Origin: Methylobacterium sp. J-077 | Lineage (GTDB): Bacteria > Pseudomonadota > Alphaproteobacteria > Rhizobiales > Beijerinckiaceae | DNA length: 64,000 nucleotides | Direction: 5' to 3' | NCBI RefSeq assembly: GCF_022829365.1 | Contig: NZ_JAKSYJ010000236.1 | Location: 1 to 64,000 of the forward strand | Shown: positions 19,359 to 27,929 of the stretch, piece after piece | How the letters are laid out: each line of letters begins with the position of its first letter | Position numbering within the stretch: position 1 is the first letter of the stretch | The notes under the pieces: model-generated | The model's input: the letters and a program-made list of their open reading frames with translations, nothing else | Databases searched by the model: none | What the model was told of the DNA's origin: nothing | Translations under genes and position numbers: made by a program

Positions 19359-20870
19359 TCATCGCAGCGGCTGAAGCGGGGGAATCGCCAGATTGACGTT
19401 CACGCTCTTCGTCTCGGTGAAGCTGTCGAGCATGCCTTCGAGGGACATCTCGCGGCCGATTCCGCTCTCCTTGATGCCCCCGTAGGACTGGCCGAGCGCC
19501 TGCCCGCCGCCCTGGTTGACCTGCACCCAGCCCGCCTCGACGGCGTGGGCCGCCCGCAGCGCCCGGCCGATGTCGCGGGACCAGATGTAGGCGGCGAGCC
19601 CGTAGTGACTGTCGTTGGCCATGCGGATCGCCTCCTCCTCGTCCCGCCAGGGGATGGCGACGAGGACCGGCCCGAAGATCTCCTCCCGGGCGAGGCGCCA
19701 GTCGTTCGAGGTGTCCGCGAAGATCGTCGGCACCGCGAAGTAGCCCTTCGTCAGCGGACCTTCCTTCGGCGGCAGGCCCCCGGTCACGAGCCGCGCCTCC
19801 GGCCGGTTCAGCCCGTCCGCGACGTAGCCGCAGACCTTGGTGAACTGGCGCTCGTTGATGATGGCGCCGACATCCGTCGCCTCGTCCAGCGGGTCGCCGA
19901 TCTTTAGCGCGGAGGTGCGGGAGACCAGCCGGTCGAGGAACGAGTCGTAGATGTCCGCGTGCAGGAACATCCGCGAGCCTGCCGTGCAGGACTGGCTTTG
20001 CCGGGTGAAGCGCATCGAGGCGACGATCCCGTCGAGCACCCAATCCTCGTCGGCATCGGGATAGACGATGGACGGGCTCTTGCCCCCGAGTTCGAGAGAG
20101 ACCGGGGCGACCCGCTCGGCGGCGGCGCGCATGATCGCCTTGCCCACCGCGGTCGATCCGGTGAAGCTCACCTTCCGGACCAGGGGGTGGGCGGCCAGCG
20201 GCTCGCCGCATTCCTTGCCGTAGCCGGTGACCACGTTGACGACGCCCGGCGGCAGATGGTCCTGGCAGATCTCGGCGATCATCAGCACCGCCAGCGGCGC
20301 ATCCTCGGCGGCCTTCAGGACGATGGTGTTTCCGGCGCAGACCGCCGGGGCGATCTTGAGGGCCGCGAGTTGGGCAGGCGCATTCCATGGCACGATGGCG
20401 CCGACCACGCCCAGGGACTCCCGCCGCGAATAGCTCAGCATCCCCTCGCCGAGGGGGATGGTGAGGCCCTTCAGCTCACCCGCGAGACCGCCGAAGTAGC
20501 GGAAGGCGTCGGCGACCATGCGCGCTTCGCCCCGGGCCTGGGTCCGCAAGGCGTTCCCGGTCTCGCTGGCGATGAGGCGCGCCAACTCCTCCTGGCGGGC
20601 TTCGAGTGCCTCGCCGATGGTCAGGAGCAACCGGCCCCGATCCCGGGCCGCGACCCGCGACCAGCCGGGGAAGGCGGCCGCCGCCGCGTCGACGGCGAGG
20701 TCGACATCCGCCTGCTCCCCCCGCGGCACCTCCCCGAGGGGCTCCCGCCGCCCAGGATTCTCGACGACGATTGTCCGGCCGGACAGGGCGGGACGCCACC
20801 GCCCGCCGATCAGCATCGGCTTCGAATAGGCGCCAGGCGCTTGGATGTCCGGGGTCTGCGGGTTGGACAT
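19359..20870 (-). CDS. NAD(P)-dependent aldehyde dehydrogenase
   Basis: This is a 503-residue aldehyde dehydrogenase that oxidises an aldehyde to the acid. Family motifs are in order: VPWNAPAQLAALKIAPAV for cofactor binding, FTGSTAVGKAI, the general base in LELGGKSPSIV, the nucleophile Cys in SQSCTAGSR, and EEIFGPVL near the end. An AAGGAG ribosome site precedes the ATG. In the operon it follows the 3-hydroxyisobutyrate-dehydrogenase-like gene. It could oxidise an aldehyde from ester cleavage or a semialdehyde of an aromatic pathway. Confidence 0.9.
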   Translation of the reverse strand: MSNPQTPDIQAPGAYSKPMLIGGRWRPALSGRTIVVENPGRREPLGEVPRGEQADVDLAVDAAAAAFPGWSRVAARDRGRLLLTIGEALEARQEELARLIASETGNALRTQARGEARMVADAFRYFGGLAGELKGLTIPLGEGMLSYSRRESLGVVGAIVPWNAPAQLAALKIAPAVCAGNTIVLKAAEDAPLAVLMIAEICQDHLPPGVVNVVTGYGKECGEPLAAHPLVRKVSFTGSTAVGKAIMRAAAERVAPVSLELGGKSPSIVYPDADEDWVLDGIVASMRFTRQSQSCTAGSRMFLHADIYDSFLDRLVSRTSALKIGDPLDEATDVGAIINERQFTKVCGYVADGLNRPEARLVTGGLPPKEGPLTKGYFAVPTIFADTSNDWRLAREEIFGPVLVAIPWRDEEEAIRMANDSHYGLAAYIWSRDIGRALRAAHAVEAGWVQVNQGGGQALGQSYGGIKESGIGREMSLEGMLDSFTETKSVNVNLAIPPLQPLR

Positions 20871-20896
20871 GATGTCTCCTTCGGACCGATCTACGC

Positions 20897-21802
20897 CTAG
20901 GCCCGTGCGGCGGGCGGCGTGCCCTCGATCATGCGGATCACGGCAGAATAATCGAGGTCCCCCGAGCCGGCGCCGCAGAACAGGCCGTACAGGGCTGTCG
21001 CCAGGGTGCCGAGCGGCAGGCTCGACTGGGTCTCCATGGCCGCCTGCTCGGCGAGCCGCAGATCCTTGAGCATCAGGTCCGCCGCGAACCCGTTCCTGTA
21101 CTCGCGGCTCGATGGGACGTTGGGCAGCAGGCCTGGTACCGGCGGGTAGCTCACCAGGGCGTGGCAGCTTCCCGTCGAGGTCGAGACGATCTCCCGCATG
21201 GTCGCCGGGTCGAGGCCGAGGCGCTGGCCGAGGGTGTAGGCCTCCGAGACGGCGATCATCGAGATGCCTGCCAAGAGGTTGTTGCAGACCTTGGCGGCTT
21301 GCCCGTTGCCGGCCGGGCCCGCATGAAACACGTTGCGACCCATGGCCTCCAGGACCGGCCGCGCTCGGTCGAGGACGGCGGCTTCCCCGCCGACCATAAA
21401 GGTCAGTGTGCCGGCCTGCGCGCCCATCACCCCGCCGGAGACGGGGGCATCGAGCACCGGGATTCCCCGTTCGGCCCCCGCCGCGTGCAGGGCTCGGGCC
21501 TCCGCCACGGCGATGGTCGAGCAGTCGATTACCAGGGCTTCCGCCGGCAGCCGGGCGAGGGTCCCTCCCGACCCGGTATGGATGTCGAGGACGTGCCGCC
21601 CGGTCGGGACCATCGAGATCAGGACCTCGACCCCATCGGCGGCCTCGGGTCCACTTGCGGCAATGGCCGCGCCCGCCTCCCGCGCCACACCGAGGGCCGC
21701 CTCGGAGAGGTCGAAGGCGCGGACCGTGTGGCCCGCCTTCAGGAGGTTGCGGAGCATGGGCACGCCCATGCGTCCGAGGCCGATGAAACCGATCCGGGCC
21801 AT
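20897..21802 (-). CDS. 3-hydroxyisobutyrate dehydrogenase-like (beta-hydroxyacid dehydrogenase) protein
   Basis: This is a 301-residue NAD(P)-dependent beta-hydroxyacid dehydrogenase. GFIGLGRMGVPMLRNLLKAGH is the nucleotide-binding start. DAPVSGGVMGAQAGTLTFMVGG is the substrate segment, and GNGQAAKVCNNLL carries the catalytic Lys. An open frame extends upstream to 21982 but overlaps the previous gene. The ATG at 21802 has a GAGAGGAGA ribosome site and begins exactly at the Rossmann fold. It lies 19 bases after the binding-protein gene as second gene of the operon. The substrate is unknown: 3-hydroxyisobutyrate, tartronate semialdehyde or a similar hydroxyacid. Confidence 0.85.
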   Translation of the reverse strand: MARIGFIGLGRMGVPMLRNLLKAGHTVRAFDLSEAALGVAREAGAAIAASGPEAADGVEVLISMVPTGRHVLDIHTGSGGTLARLPAEALVIDCSTIAVAEARALHAAGAERGIPVLDAPVSGGVMGAQAGTLTFMVGGEAAVLDRARPVLEAMGRNVFHAGPAGNGQAAKVCNNLLAGISMIAVSEAYTLGQRLGLDPATMREIVSTSTGSCHALVSYPPVPGLLPNVPSSREYRNGFAADLMLKDLRLAEQAAMETQSSLPLGTLATALYGLFCGAGSGDLDYSAVIRMIEGTPPAARA

Positions 21803-21821
21803 GCCCTCTCCTCTCGGTGCG

Positions 21822-23033
21822 TTACTGAGACGTGGCGACGAGCGGGCAGCCGCCCTCGGCCAGGGGCCGAAACGCGACCTCGGCCGGGATCGTCGCCTTG
21901 TAGGCGTAGTAGTCCCACGGATACTTGGAATCGGCCGGCGACTTGACCGTGTATAGGTACATCGGGTGCATCTTGCGCCCATCGGCGCGGATAGTGCCCT
22001 TGCCGAACAGGGGATCGTCCGTCGGCATCGCCTTCATCGTCGCGACAACCTGGGCTCCGTCGTGCACATCGCCCAGAGCCGCGACGGCCTTCAGGTAGTG
22101 GAGGATGGAGGCGTAGACACCGGCCTGCACCATCGAAGGCTTCGCCCCGGAGCGCTGGGCGGCGAACCGGGCCGAGAACGCCCGGGTGCCGTCGTCCTTG
22201 TCCCAGTAGAACGGCGAAACCAGCGAAAGGCCCTGCGCCAGTTGCAGCCCGATGGCGTGGACGTCGGTGATGTAGATTAGCAGGCCTGCGAGCCGCTGCT
22301 TCGAGCCGACGATGCCGAACTCGGCCGCCTGCTTGATGCTGTTGACGGTATCGCCGCCGGAATTGGCGAGCCCGATCACCTCCGCGCCCGAGGACTGCGC
22401 CTGGATGAGGTAGGAGGAGAAATCCGAGGTGTTGTTGGGCGCCCGGACGCGACCGAGCACCGTGCCGCCGCTCGCTAGCACCATCCGCTCGGTGTCGCGC
22501 TCCAGAGCGTGGCCGAAGGCGAAATCGGCGGTGAGGAAGAACCACGTCTTGCCGCCGGTCTCGACCACCGCCTTGCCGATGCCGTTGGCGAACGCCCAGG
22601 TGTCGTGAGTCCAATGGACGGTGTTCGGCGTGCAGGCCTTGCCCGTAAGGTCGGAGACGGCGGGGCCTGAGGCGAGCATCACCTTGTTCTTGTCGCGAAC
22701 GACCTGGCTCACCGCCAGGGCGGCGGCTGAGTTGGTGACGTCGGCCACGGCATCGACGCCTTCCCGGTCGAACCATTGCCGGGCGATGGTGGAGGCGACA
22801 TCGGCCTTGTTGCCGTGGTCAGCTACAAGGATGTCGACCGTCCAGCCCTTCGCGCGAAGCCCAGAATCCTCGGCGGCGAGATTCGCCGCCACGACCGATC
22901 CCGGCCCGCCCATATCCGCATAGATCGAAGACTGATCGTTAAGGACGCCGATCCTGATGCTCTTCTCCGCCGCCGAGGCGGAGGCGATGCCGAGCAGGAA
23001 CACGGCGGCCGCACGGCAAAGCGCCCGCGCCAT
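21822..23033 (-). CDS. ABC-type substrate-binding protein, Peripla_BP_6 family
   Basis: This is a 403-residue periplasmic binding protein with a signal peptide (about residues 1-21, ending ASA) and a mature start IRIGVLNDQSSIYADMGG. It is a paralogue of the 10760-11971 product, with the same length, FYWDKDD in the C-terminal lobe and the ending FRPLAEGGCPLV. It is first in the - strand operon and divergent from the LysR gene, with a GGGAGG-type ribosome site. As with its paralogue, no transporter subunits are encoded here. Confidence 0.85.
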   Translation of the reverse strand: MARALCRAAAVFLLGIASASAAEKSIRIGVLNDQSSIYADMGGPGSVVAANLAAEDSGLRAKGWTVDILVADHGNKADVASTIARQWFDREGVDAVADVTNSAAALAVSQVVRDKNKVMLASGPAVSDLTGKACTPNTVHWTHDTWAFANGIGKAVVETGGKTWFFLTADFAFGHALERDTERMVLASGGTVLGRVRAPNNTSDFSSYLIQAQSSGAEVIGLANSGGDTVNSIKQAAEFGIVGSKQRLAGLLIYITDVHAIGLQLAQGLSLVSPFYWDKDDGTRAFSARFAAQRSGAKPSMVQAGVYASILHYLKAVAALGDVHDGAQVVATMKAMPTDDPLFGKGTIRADGRKMHPMYLYTVKSPADSKYPWDYYAYKATIPAEVAFRPLAEGGCPLVATSQ

Positions 23034-23182
23034 CGCACCATCCTCCCTGGTCGCGGTCTGATGCCGCTCTGATCCTCGTGCGCCGGTTCATGCGAACCAG
23101 CGCCGGGTCTCCGTGAAAAAAGCGCACACGCCACGGGGCGTCTATGTCAATTTCCGCACAACGCGCGCTCACGGATTGACAG

Positions 23183-24094
23183 ATGAGACCGACGCACCGG
23201 TGGGACGATCTCCAGGCTTTCCTCGCCGTGGCGCGGGCCGGCCGGCTGACGGAGGCCGCCCGGCACATGGGCATTGAGCACACGACCCTGAGCAGGCGCC
23301 TCTCGCGGCTGGAGGCCGCGCTCGGGACCAAGCTGTTCGACCGTCGGCCGACCGGCTACGGCTTGTCGGTCGAGGGCGAGCGGCTGCTGCCCCGCGCCGA
23401 GGAGATCGAGCGGGCGGCGCTGGGCATCTGGCTTGACAAGGTCGACCCGGCCACGGGCCTGACGGGGTCCGTGCGGATCGGCGCGCCGGAGGCGTTCGGG
23501 ACCTTCTGCCTCGCCGAGCGGATCGGCGATTTCTCGACCCGCCATCCGGGCCTGTCGATCGAGCTCGTGGCGACCCCGCGCGCCTTCAGCCTCTCAAAGC
23601 GTGAGGCCGATCTGGCGATCGGCCTCACCCGGCCCGCCACCGGGCGCCTCCACGCCCGCAAGCTGACTGATTACGACCTGGGGCTCTACGGTACACCGGC
23701 ATACATCGCCCGCTGGGGTGAGCCGAAAGACAAGGTCGACCTGCACCGGCACCGATTCATCGGCTATATCGACGAACTCGTTTTCTCACCGGAACTTGAT
23801 TATTTCTCGGCGGCACTGCCGGGCGTGCAGCCGACGATCCGCATCTCGAACGTCATCACGCAGATGACGGCCGCACAAGGCGATGCCGGTCTCTGCATCC
23901 TGCCCTGCTTCATGGCCGACCGGTATCCGGACCTCATCCGTCTTCTGCCGCACACCGTTCGCATCACCCGGACGTACTGGCTTCTTATGCATGCCGATCT
24001 TGTACATCTCCACCGGACAAAGGTCGCTGCGGAATTCATTGTTTCAGTCGCCCGCGCAGCTCGGCAATCATTTTTACCGCAAAGGATCACATAA
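23183..24094 (+). CDS. LysR-family transcriptional regulator
   Basis: This 303-residue regulator has an N-terminal winged helix (about residues 8-67, DDLQAFLAVARAGRLTEAARHMG then TTLSRRLSRLEAALGTKLFDR) and a LysR effector-binding domain. It is divergent from the binding-protein operon with 149 bases between the starts, the classic arrangement in which LysR binds the shared promoter and responds to a pathway compound. A distinct T-N11-A site could not be fixed. A second regulator (GntR) heads the opposite end of the cluster. Confidence 0.85.
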   Translation: MRPTHRWDDLQAFLAVARAGRLTEAARHMGIEHTTLSRRLSRLEAALGTKLFDRRPTGYGLSVEGERLLPRAEEIERAALGIWLDKVDPATGLTGSVRIGAPEAFGTFCLAERIGDFSTRHPGLSIELVATPRAFSLSKREADLAIGLTRPATGRLHARKLTDYDLGLYGTPAYIARWGEPKDKVDLHRHRFIGYIDELVFSPELDYFSAALPGVQPTIRISNVITQMTAAQGDAGLCILPCFMADRYPDLIRLLPHTVRITRTYWLLMHADLVHLHRTKVAAEFIVSVARAARQSFLPQRIT

Positions 24095-24140
24095 TTGATT
24101 AAAGTGAGCTCAATCGAGCTTTATTTTTGGAATAAGTATT

Positions 24141-24443
24141 TCAATGTCGCCATAACGTACTCAGTATGATCGTTGATATCTCTTGCGGCTGCCATGCAGC
24201 CTCGCCTAATTTGGTCTGATGCGCGATCGATAGGAGATTGCCTCGTGCTCGTGCCAGCTGATGGACCGCGGCCGGCAGCAATTCTATCGTCCCGGTGTCG
24301 TTGCTCATGAAGTATGTCGACGCTCTCAAGATGTACGAGTTGGCGATCGTTTGGGCCGAGATTGTGCGCACGACGCGCAGCATGGTCATTCTTCGCGATG
24401 TGATGACAGTAGTAGACAGATCGATCGCAACAGCCGACGGCAT
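24141..24443 (-). CDS. hypothetical protein, 100 residues
   Basis: The ATG at 24443 opens a 100-codon frame with balanced composition (Ile, Thr, Asn, Gln, Ser) rather than the Arg/Pro/Gly bias of shadow frames. It includes TISAQTIANSYILRASTYF and an Ala/Leu helix (ELLPAAVHQLARARGNLL). No family is recognised. It is convergent with the LysR gene and sits at the border where GC falls, so it may be accessory. A + strand frame of 62 codons overlaps it (24295-24483) and is less likely. Confidence 0.45.
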   Translation of the reverse strand: MPSAVAIDLSTTVITSRRMTMLRVVRTISAQTIANSYILRASTYFMSNDTGTIELLPAAVHQLARARGNLLSIAHQTKLGEAAWQPQEISTIILSTLWRH

Positions 24444-24863
24444 TTGGAAGCGTCTCGCATCGTCAAACGTCTCCTCGCTCTAACCAAGGGGCGGCGCGGG
24501 TTAGCGGGTAGCTGTCCCCGACCCTGGTCCGGTCGACAGCGGCTTTGCCGATGCGATTGAACCCATTTCAGACTTGATCGTGCGCACCGCTCCGAAAGAA
24601 ACGATCCTTGAGCGTAACTGTCCGCACACAATTGGCCGGCGCTTCGTGCCCCGATGTCCGCTTCGGAGAGATAGTCGGCATTCGGTGAGTGACTGATATG
24701 GGCGCATTGCAGAACGTCTGCTGTTTTGGAGACCATCGGTTTCCGCGGTTGACCCAAAGCAGCCTCTTGAAATGTCCGCTCCCGGGCAGCGTGAGCCCCC
24801 CTTGAAATGTTCCCTCTGCGTTCTCATGATGGTGTCTTGGCCGCGTGCGAACGGGGGCGCCTG
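24444..24863. other. intergenic region before the Argonaute operon
   Basis: No gene is supported. The sequence includes the GATGTCCGCTTCGG-type stretch also seen in other non-coding parts of the window. The operon promoter should lie here, but no clear -35/-10 pair was identified. Confidence 0.4.
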
Positions 24864-26282
24864 ATGAGGCAGCTCGAGATCGAGAACCAGCTTCGGGATG
24901 TGGTTAGCCGCATTGTGGTTCAGGTCGAGCTAGCAACCTCTCAGGTACGGACCGACATCAACCTCGCGCTCGAGGATGCCTTCATCCCGATCCTGAAATC
25001 GGTCTATAATCTGCCCCACCTCGTCAATCTGAATCGGAAGCAGAAGAACTATCCGGGTATCGATCTCGGCGACGACCACGACCGCGTTGCGTTCCAGATC
25101 ACGTCGACCACGACGCTCGACAAGGTGAAGGCCACCATCCGCCAGTTCATGGATCGGGCCTATTATAATACCTTCGACGAGCTGTTCATCCTCATGCTGG
25201 CTAGGAAGCAGGCCTCGTACAGCCAAGCGTCGATCAACGAGATGCTGACCGACCGGTTCGCCTTCAACTGCAAGAAGCACATCATCGACCTTGGCGATCT
25301 CCTCGGCCTGGTGTCTGGCCTGCGGCTCGCCGCGCAGGAGAGAGTGCTAACCGAGTTCAAGCACATCCTGGGTGAAGTCGACGCCTTCATCAGCTTCAGC
25401 TCGGATGGGGTGGCTGCACCGACCGCGATCACGTCCAACCTGCAACGGATCCGGCTGCCCGAGGCCGCTTACGTCGCCGAGCTTACGATCGATGATCAAG
25501 CCGTAATCGACCGGGCCAAAGCGGAGCTCAACTACAAGGGCAAGGCCAAGAGCCGGAAGTCCGTCGTCAAGATGGCGCTGCTCTTGAACGGCGTCGAGAC
25601 CGACGCCTGGGTCTGTCATGACAATAAGCTGTTCTCATTCCTCGATATCGAGCAGTGCGGGCTGCGAAGTGTCGTCGACGAAGGCTCAGTGGAGCGGCTG
25701 GAGATCTCCGACCTTGCCAACTCTCCCGAGCTGGATAATGTCAACATCTTGAAGCAGCTACTCTCTGCCGAAGTCTGGGAACAGTTAAAGAAGCATCACG
25801 TCCGCAAGCATGCCAAGGACGGGTTCTTTTTCTTCGGTCCCATCGAGGAAGGCCAGATCGAACGGAAGGAGACGTGGGTCGGCAAGAAGACGGCGACCCG
25901 GCGGGTGTATGAGCTGAAGTACCAGCGCAAGGACCCGACGAAGGTCGCTCACCACACACATTTTTCCTTCGATTTAACGTTCTCGAAGCTGGACGGCGAC
26001 TGGTACGCGCAGATCGTGCCGAGCTGGTATTACTCGTACAACGGCTATGTCAAATCGCATTGGCACGAGGACCTACTGTCGACGCAGAAGCGGCTCGAAC
26101 ATAACGCCAGCGTCCGGAACATGGTCCGCTTCGTCGCCCACTTCCTGTCTAAGCTAGACGATGCCAAGTATGTAGGCCTGCAATTCCTGCCGTTGTTGGA
26201 ATTCGACGTCTCTGAGGCTGATGAGGCCGATCAGGTCGAGGGCGACGAAGGCGACGATCTGGCTGAAGGAACTGCCGCATGA
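24864..26282 (+). CDS. SMEK-like nuclease-type domain fused to APAZ-like domain; partner of short Argonaute
   Basis: This 472-residue protein is encoded directly upstream of a short Argonaute, overlapping it by ATGA. Residues 1-90 show a pattern I associate with SMEK domains: ENQL, DIN at 31-33, Glu37, LVNLNR, then PGIDLGD (64-70) and FQIT (77-80). The order Glu37 … Asp67 … Gln78-x-Thr80 also resembles a variant PD-(D/E)xK nuclease core. Residues about 210-460 resemble the APAZ region of Argonaute-associated proteins: RIRLPEAAYVAEL, the GFFFFGP segment, TWVGKKTATRRVYEL, HFSFDLTFSKLDGDWYAQIVPSWYYS. By analogy with SPARTA, SPARSA and SPARDA, the APAZ part would dock the Argonaute and the N-terminal part would be the effector released on target detection. 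The C-terminus is acidic. The ATG at 24864 is chosen over an in-frame ATG at 24807 because the domain begins there. Lower GC than neighbours points to transfer. The SMEK assignment is from memory. Confidence 0.75.
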   Translation: MRQLEIENQLRDVVSRIVVQVELATSQVRTDINLALEDAFIPILKSVYNLPHLVNLNRKQKNYPGIDLGDDHDRVAFQITSTTTLDKVKATIRQFMDRAYYNTFDELFILMLARKQASYSQASINEMLTDRFAFNCKKHIIDLGDLLGLVSGLRLAAQERVLTEFKHILGEVDAFISFSSDGVAAPTAITSNLQRIRLPEAAYVAELTIDDQAVIDRAKAELNYKGKAKSRKSVVKMALLLNGVETDAWVCHDNKLFSFLDIEQCGLRSVVDEGSVERLEISDLANSPELDNVNILKQLLSAEVWEQLKKHHVRKHAKDGFFFFGPIEEGQIERKETWVGKKTATRRVYELKYQRKDPTKVAHHTHFSFDLTFSKLDGDWYAQIVPSWYYSYNGYVKSHWHEDLLSTQKRLEHNASVRNMVRFVAHFLSKLDDAKYVGLQFLPLLEFDVSEADEADQVEGDEGDDLAEGTAA

Positions 26283-27685
26283 AGCTGACCACGCTGGCGG
26301 AACCGCTGCTGGAGTTCGGTACCGGCACCCACATCTGCCCCCGCACCGGGATCGAGCACATGGGGGTCTACGACAAGCGCGACGAGCTGCGCCGGACAGA
26401 GCTGCGGATAGGAGTTGTCGGCCGCGGCGAGGGGGTCGATCTCCTGGACGAGTGGCTGGAAAAATGCCGGATCGGCATTGAGCGCAAGAAAGAGTCGAAG
26501 CTGCTGAACCTGTTCCGTGGCTTCGGCGGGATCAACCAAAACTATGGCTTTCTGACAAAACTGATCAACTCGCCGCAGTACACCCGCACCCTGAAGAAGT
26601 CAGACATCACGGAAGTCGTGAAGATGGCCTCTCGCGTCGATCGCATCGAGCGCGCCGTCGAGTTGTACTACGAGCAGATCCGCTTCCTGGCCGAGAACAG
26701 GGCCGTCGATGTGATCGTCTGCGTCATGCCGAACGAGATGTTCGATTCCGTAACGACGGCCGATAACGACGACTCGGACGAGCATGATCTAGAGCACAAT
26801 TTCAGGCGTATCCTCAAAGCAAAGTCGATGCACCTCGGCACACCGCTTCAGCTCGTACGCGAGAAGACTATTCTCATCACGAAGTTCGCTGGCGATCAGC
26901 AGGATCCAGCCACCAAGGCGTGGAACTTTTGCACGGCTCTGTACTACAAGGGCAACCGCACGATCCCGTGGCGCCTAGTCGAAGATACGGCGAAGCTGCG
27001 GTCCTGCTACATTGGGATCGGGTTCTACAAGAGTCGGGATGGCGCGACGCTCTCGTCCAGCCTCGCTCAGGTTTTCGATGAGTTCGGGCACGGCATCATC
27101 CTCCGCGGCACCCCAGTCTCGATCGACAAGAAGAACCGGCACCCGTACCTAAACGAGGAGCAGGCCTACGAGCTGTTGCGCGATGCCCTGGACGAGTATG
27201 ACCGGGCCCTCGAGCACATGCCGGCGCGAATTGTGATCCACAAGTCCAGCTATTTCCGTGACAGTGAGCGAGCCGGTTTCCTGCGGGCACTCGACGAAAA
27301 GGGCATCCGGTCGAAGGATTTCGTCGCGATCACCGATACCGAGATTAGGCTCTTCGGCGACAGTGACTATCCTCCGAAGCGTGGCACCATGCTGACGATC
27401 TCAGAGACTGAGGGCGTGCTCTACACTCGTGGGACAGTCGATTTCTACAAGACCTATCCGGGTATGTATGTGCCGAATCCGCTGAAGATTACCGTCTATG
27501 AGCAGGATTCATCCCTCGAAAGCTTGTGCGACGAGATCCTTGGGCTGACGAAAATGAATTGGAACAATACCCAGATGGATGGCCGGCTGCCAATCACGCT
27601 GGAGTGCGCTCGGAAGATCGGAGACATCATGAAATATGTCAGTCCAACAGAGAAGCCGCAGGTCGGTTACAGTTTCTACATGTAG
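26279..27685 (+). CDS. short prokaryotic Argonaute (MID-PIWI)
   Basis: This 468-residue protein has the length and layout of short pAgos, a MID and a PIWI domain only. The N-terminus EPLLEFGTGTHICPRTGIEHMGVYD is the usual short-pAgo opening. The MID region includes WLEKCRIGIE, VDVIVCVMPNE (144-154) and FRRILKAKSMHLGTPLQLVREKT. PIWI begins about residue 240. The first catalytic Asp position is Gly248 (YIGIGFY), and the rest of the DEDX tetrad is not apparent, as expected for inactive short pAgos. PARIVIHKSSYF (about 315-326) and the hydrophobic C-terminus ending SFYM are typical. In known systems such a protein binds a guide RNA and target DNA and activates its APAZ-linked effector to kill or arrest the infected cell. 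Translation is coupled to the upstream gene. Confidence 0.85.
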   Translation: MKLTTLAEPLLEFGTGTHICPRTGIEHMGVYDKRDELRRTELRIGVVGRGEGVDLLDEWLEKCRIGIERKKESKLLNLFRGFGGINQNYGFLTKLINSPQYTRTLKKSDITEVVKMASRVDRIERAVELYYEQIRFLAENRAVDVIVCVMPNEMFDSVTTADNDDSDEHDLEHNFRRILKAKSMHLGTPLQLVREKTILITKFAGDQQDPATKAWNFCTALYYKGNRTIPWRLVEDTAKLRSCYIGIGFYKSRDGATLSSSLAQVFDEFGHGIILRGTPVSIDKKNRHPYLNEEQAYELLRDALDEYDRALEHMPARIVIHKSSYFRDSERAGFLRALDEKGIRSKDFVAITDTEIRLFGDSDYPPKRGTMLTISETEGVLYTRGTVDFYKTYPGMYVPNPLKITVYEQDSSLESLCDEILGLTKMNWNNTQMDGRLPITLECARKIGDIMKYVSPTEKPQVGYSFYM

Positions 27686-27929
27686 CCCGGTTTAAAAGAA
27701 TTGCCACTCGGTCCTAAGCCCTGAAGAGAACCCCGGGGGAAGCAGCTGTCCTGAATGGGCGCACGTTGATTCTGAGCTGACCGTCCTCCCGAGTGTCGGC
27801 TTTTGGGCAGGCAGCCAATGTCGGCTGTTGGCGCACAGCAACTGGGAGGAATGGCCAGGTCTGGTTCCGAAGGTGGCGGTCCGCTCGCAGTTTGGCGGGC
27901 AGGCGCATCGGTCCCTCGCCTCGGAGGTT
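27686..27929. other. non-coding gap after the Argonaute operon
   Basis: No gene, clear terminator or repeat is seen in these bases between convergent genes. Confidence 0.4.

Noticed and set aside
18113..19396. 427-codon + strand frame opposite the SAF-type oxidoreductase
   Set aside because: Same antisense effect. The - strand carries the Rossmann and SAF-like motifs and a good ribosome site.
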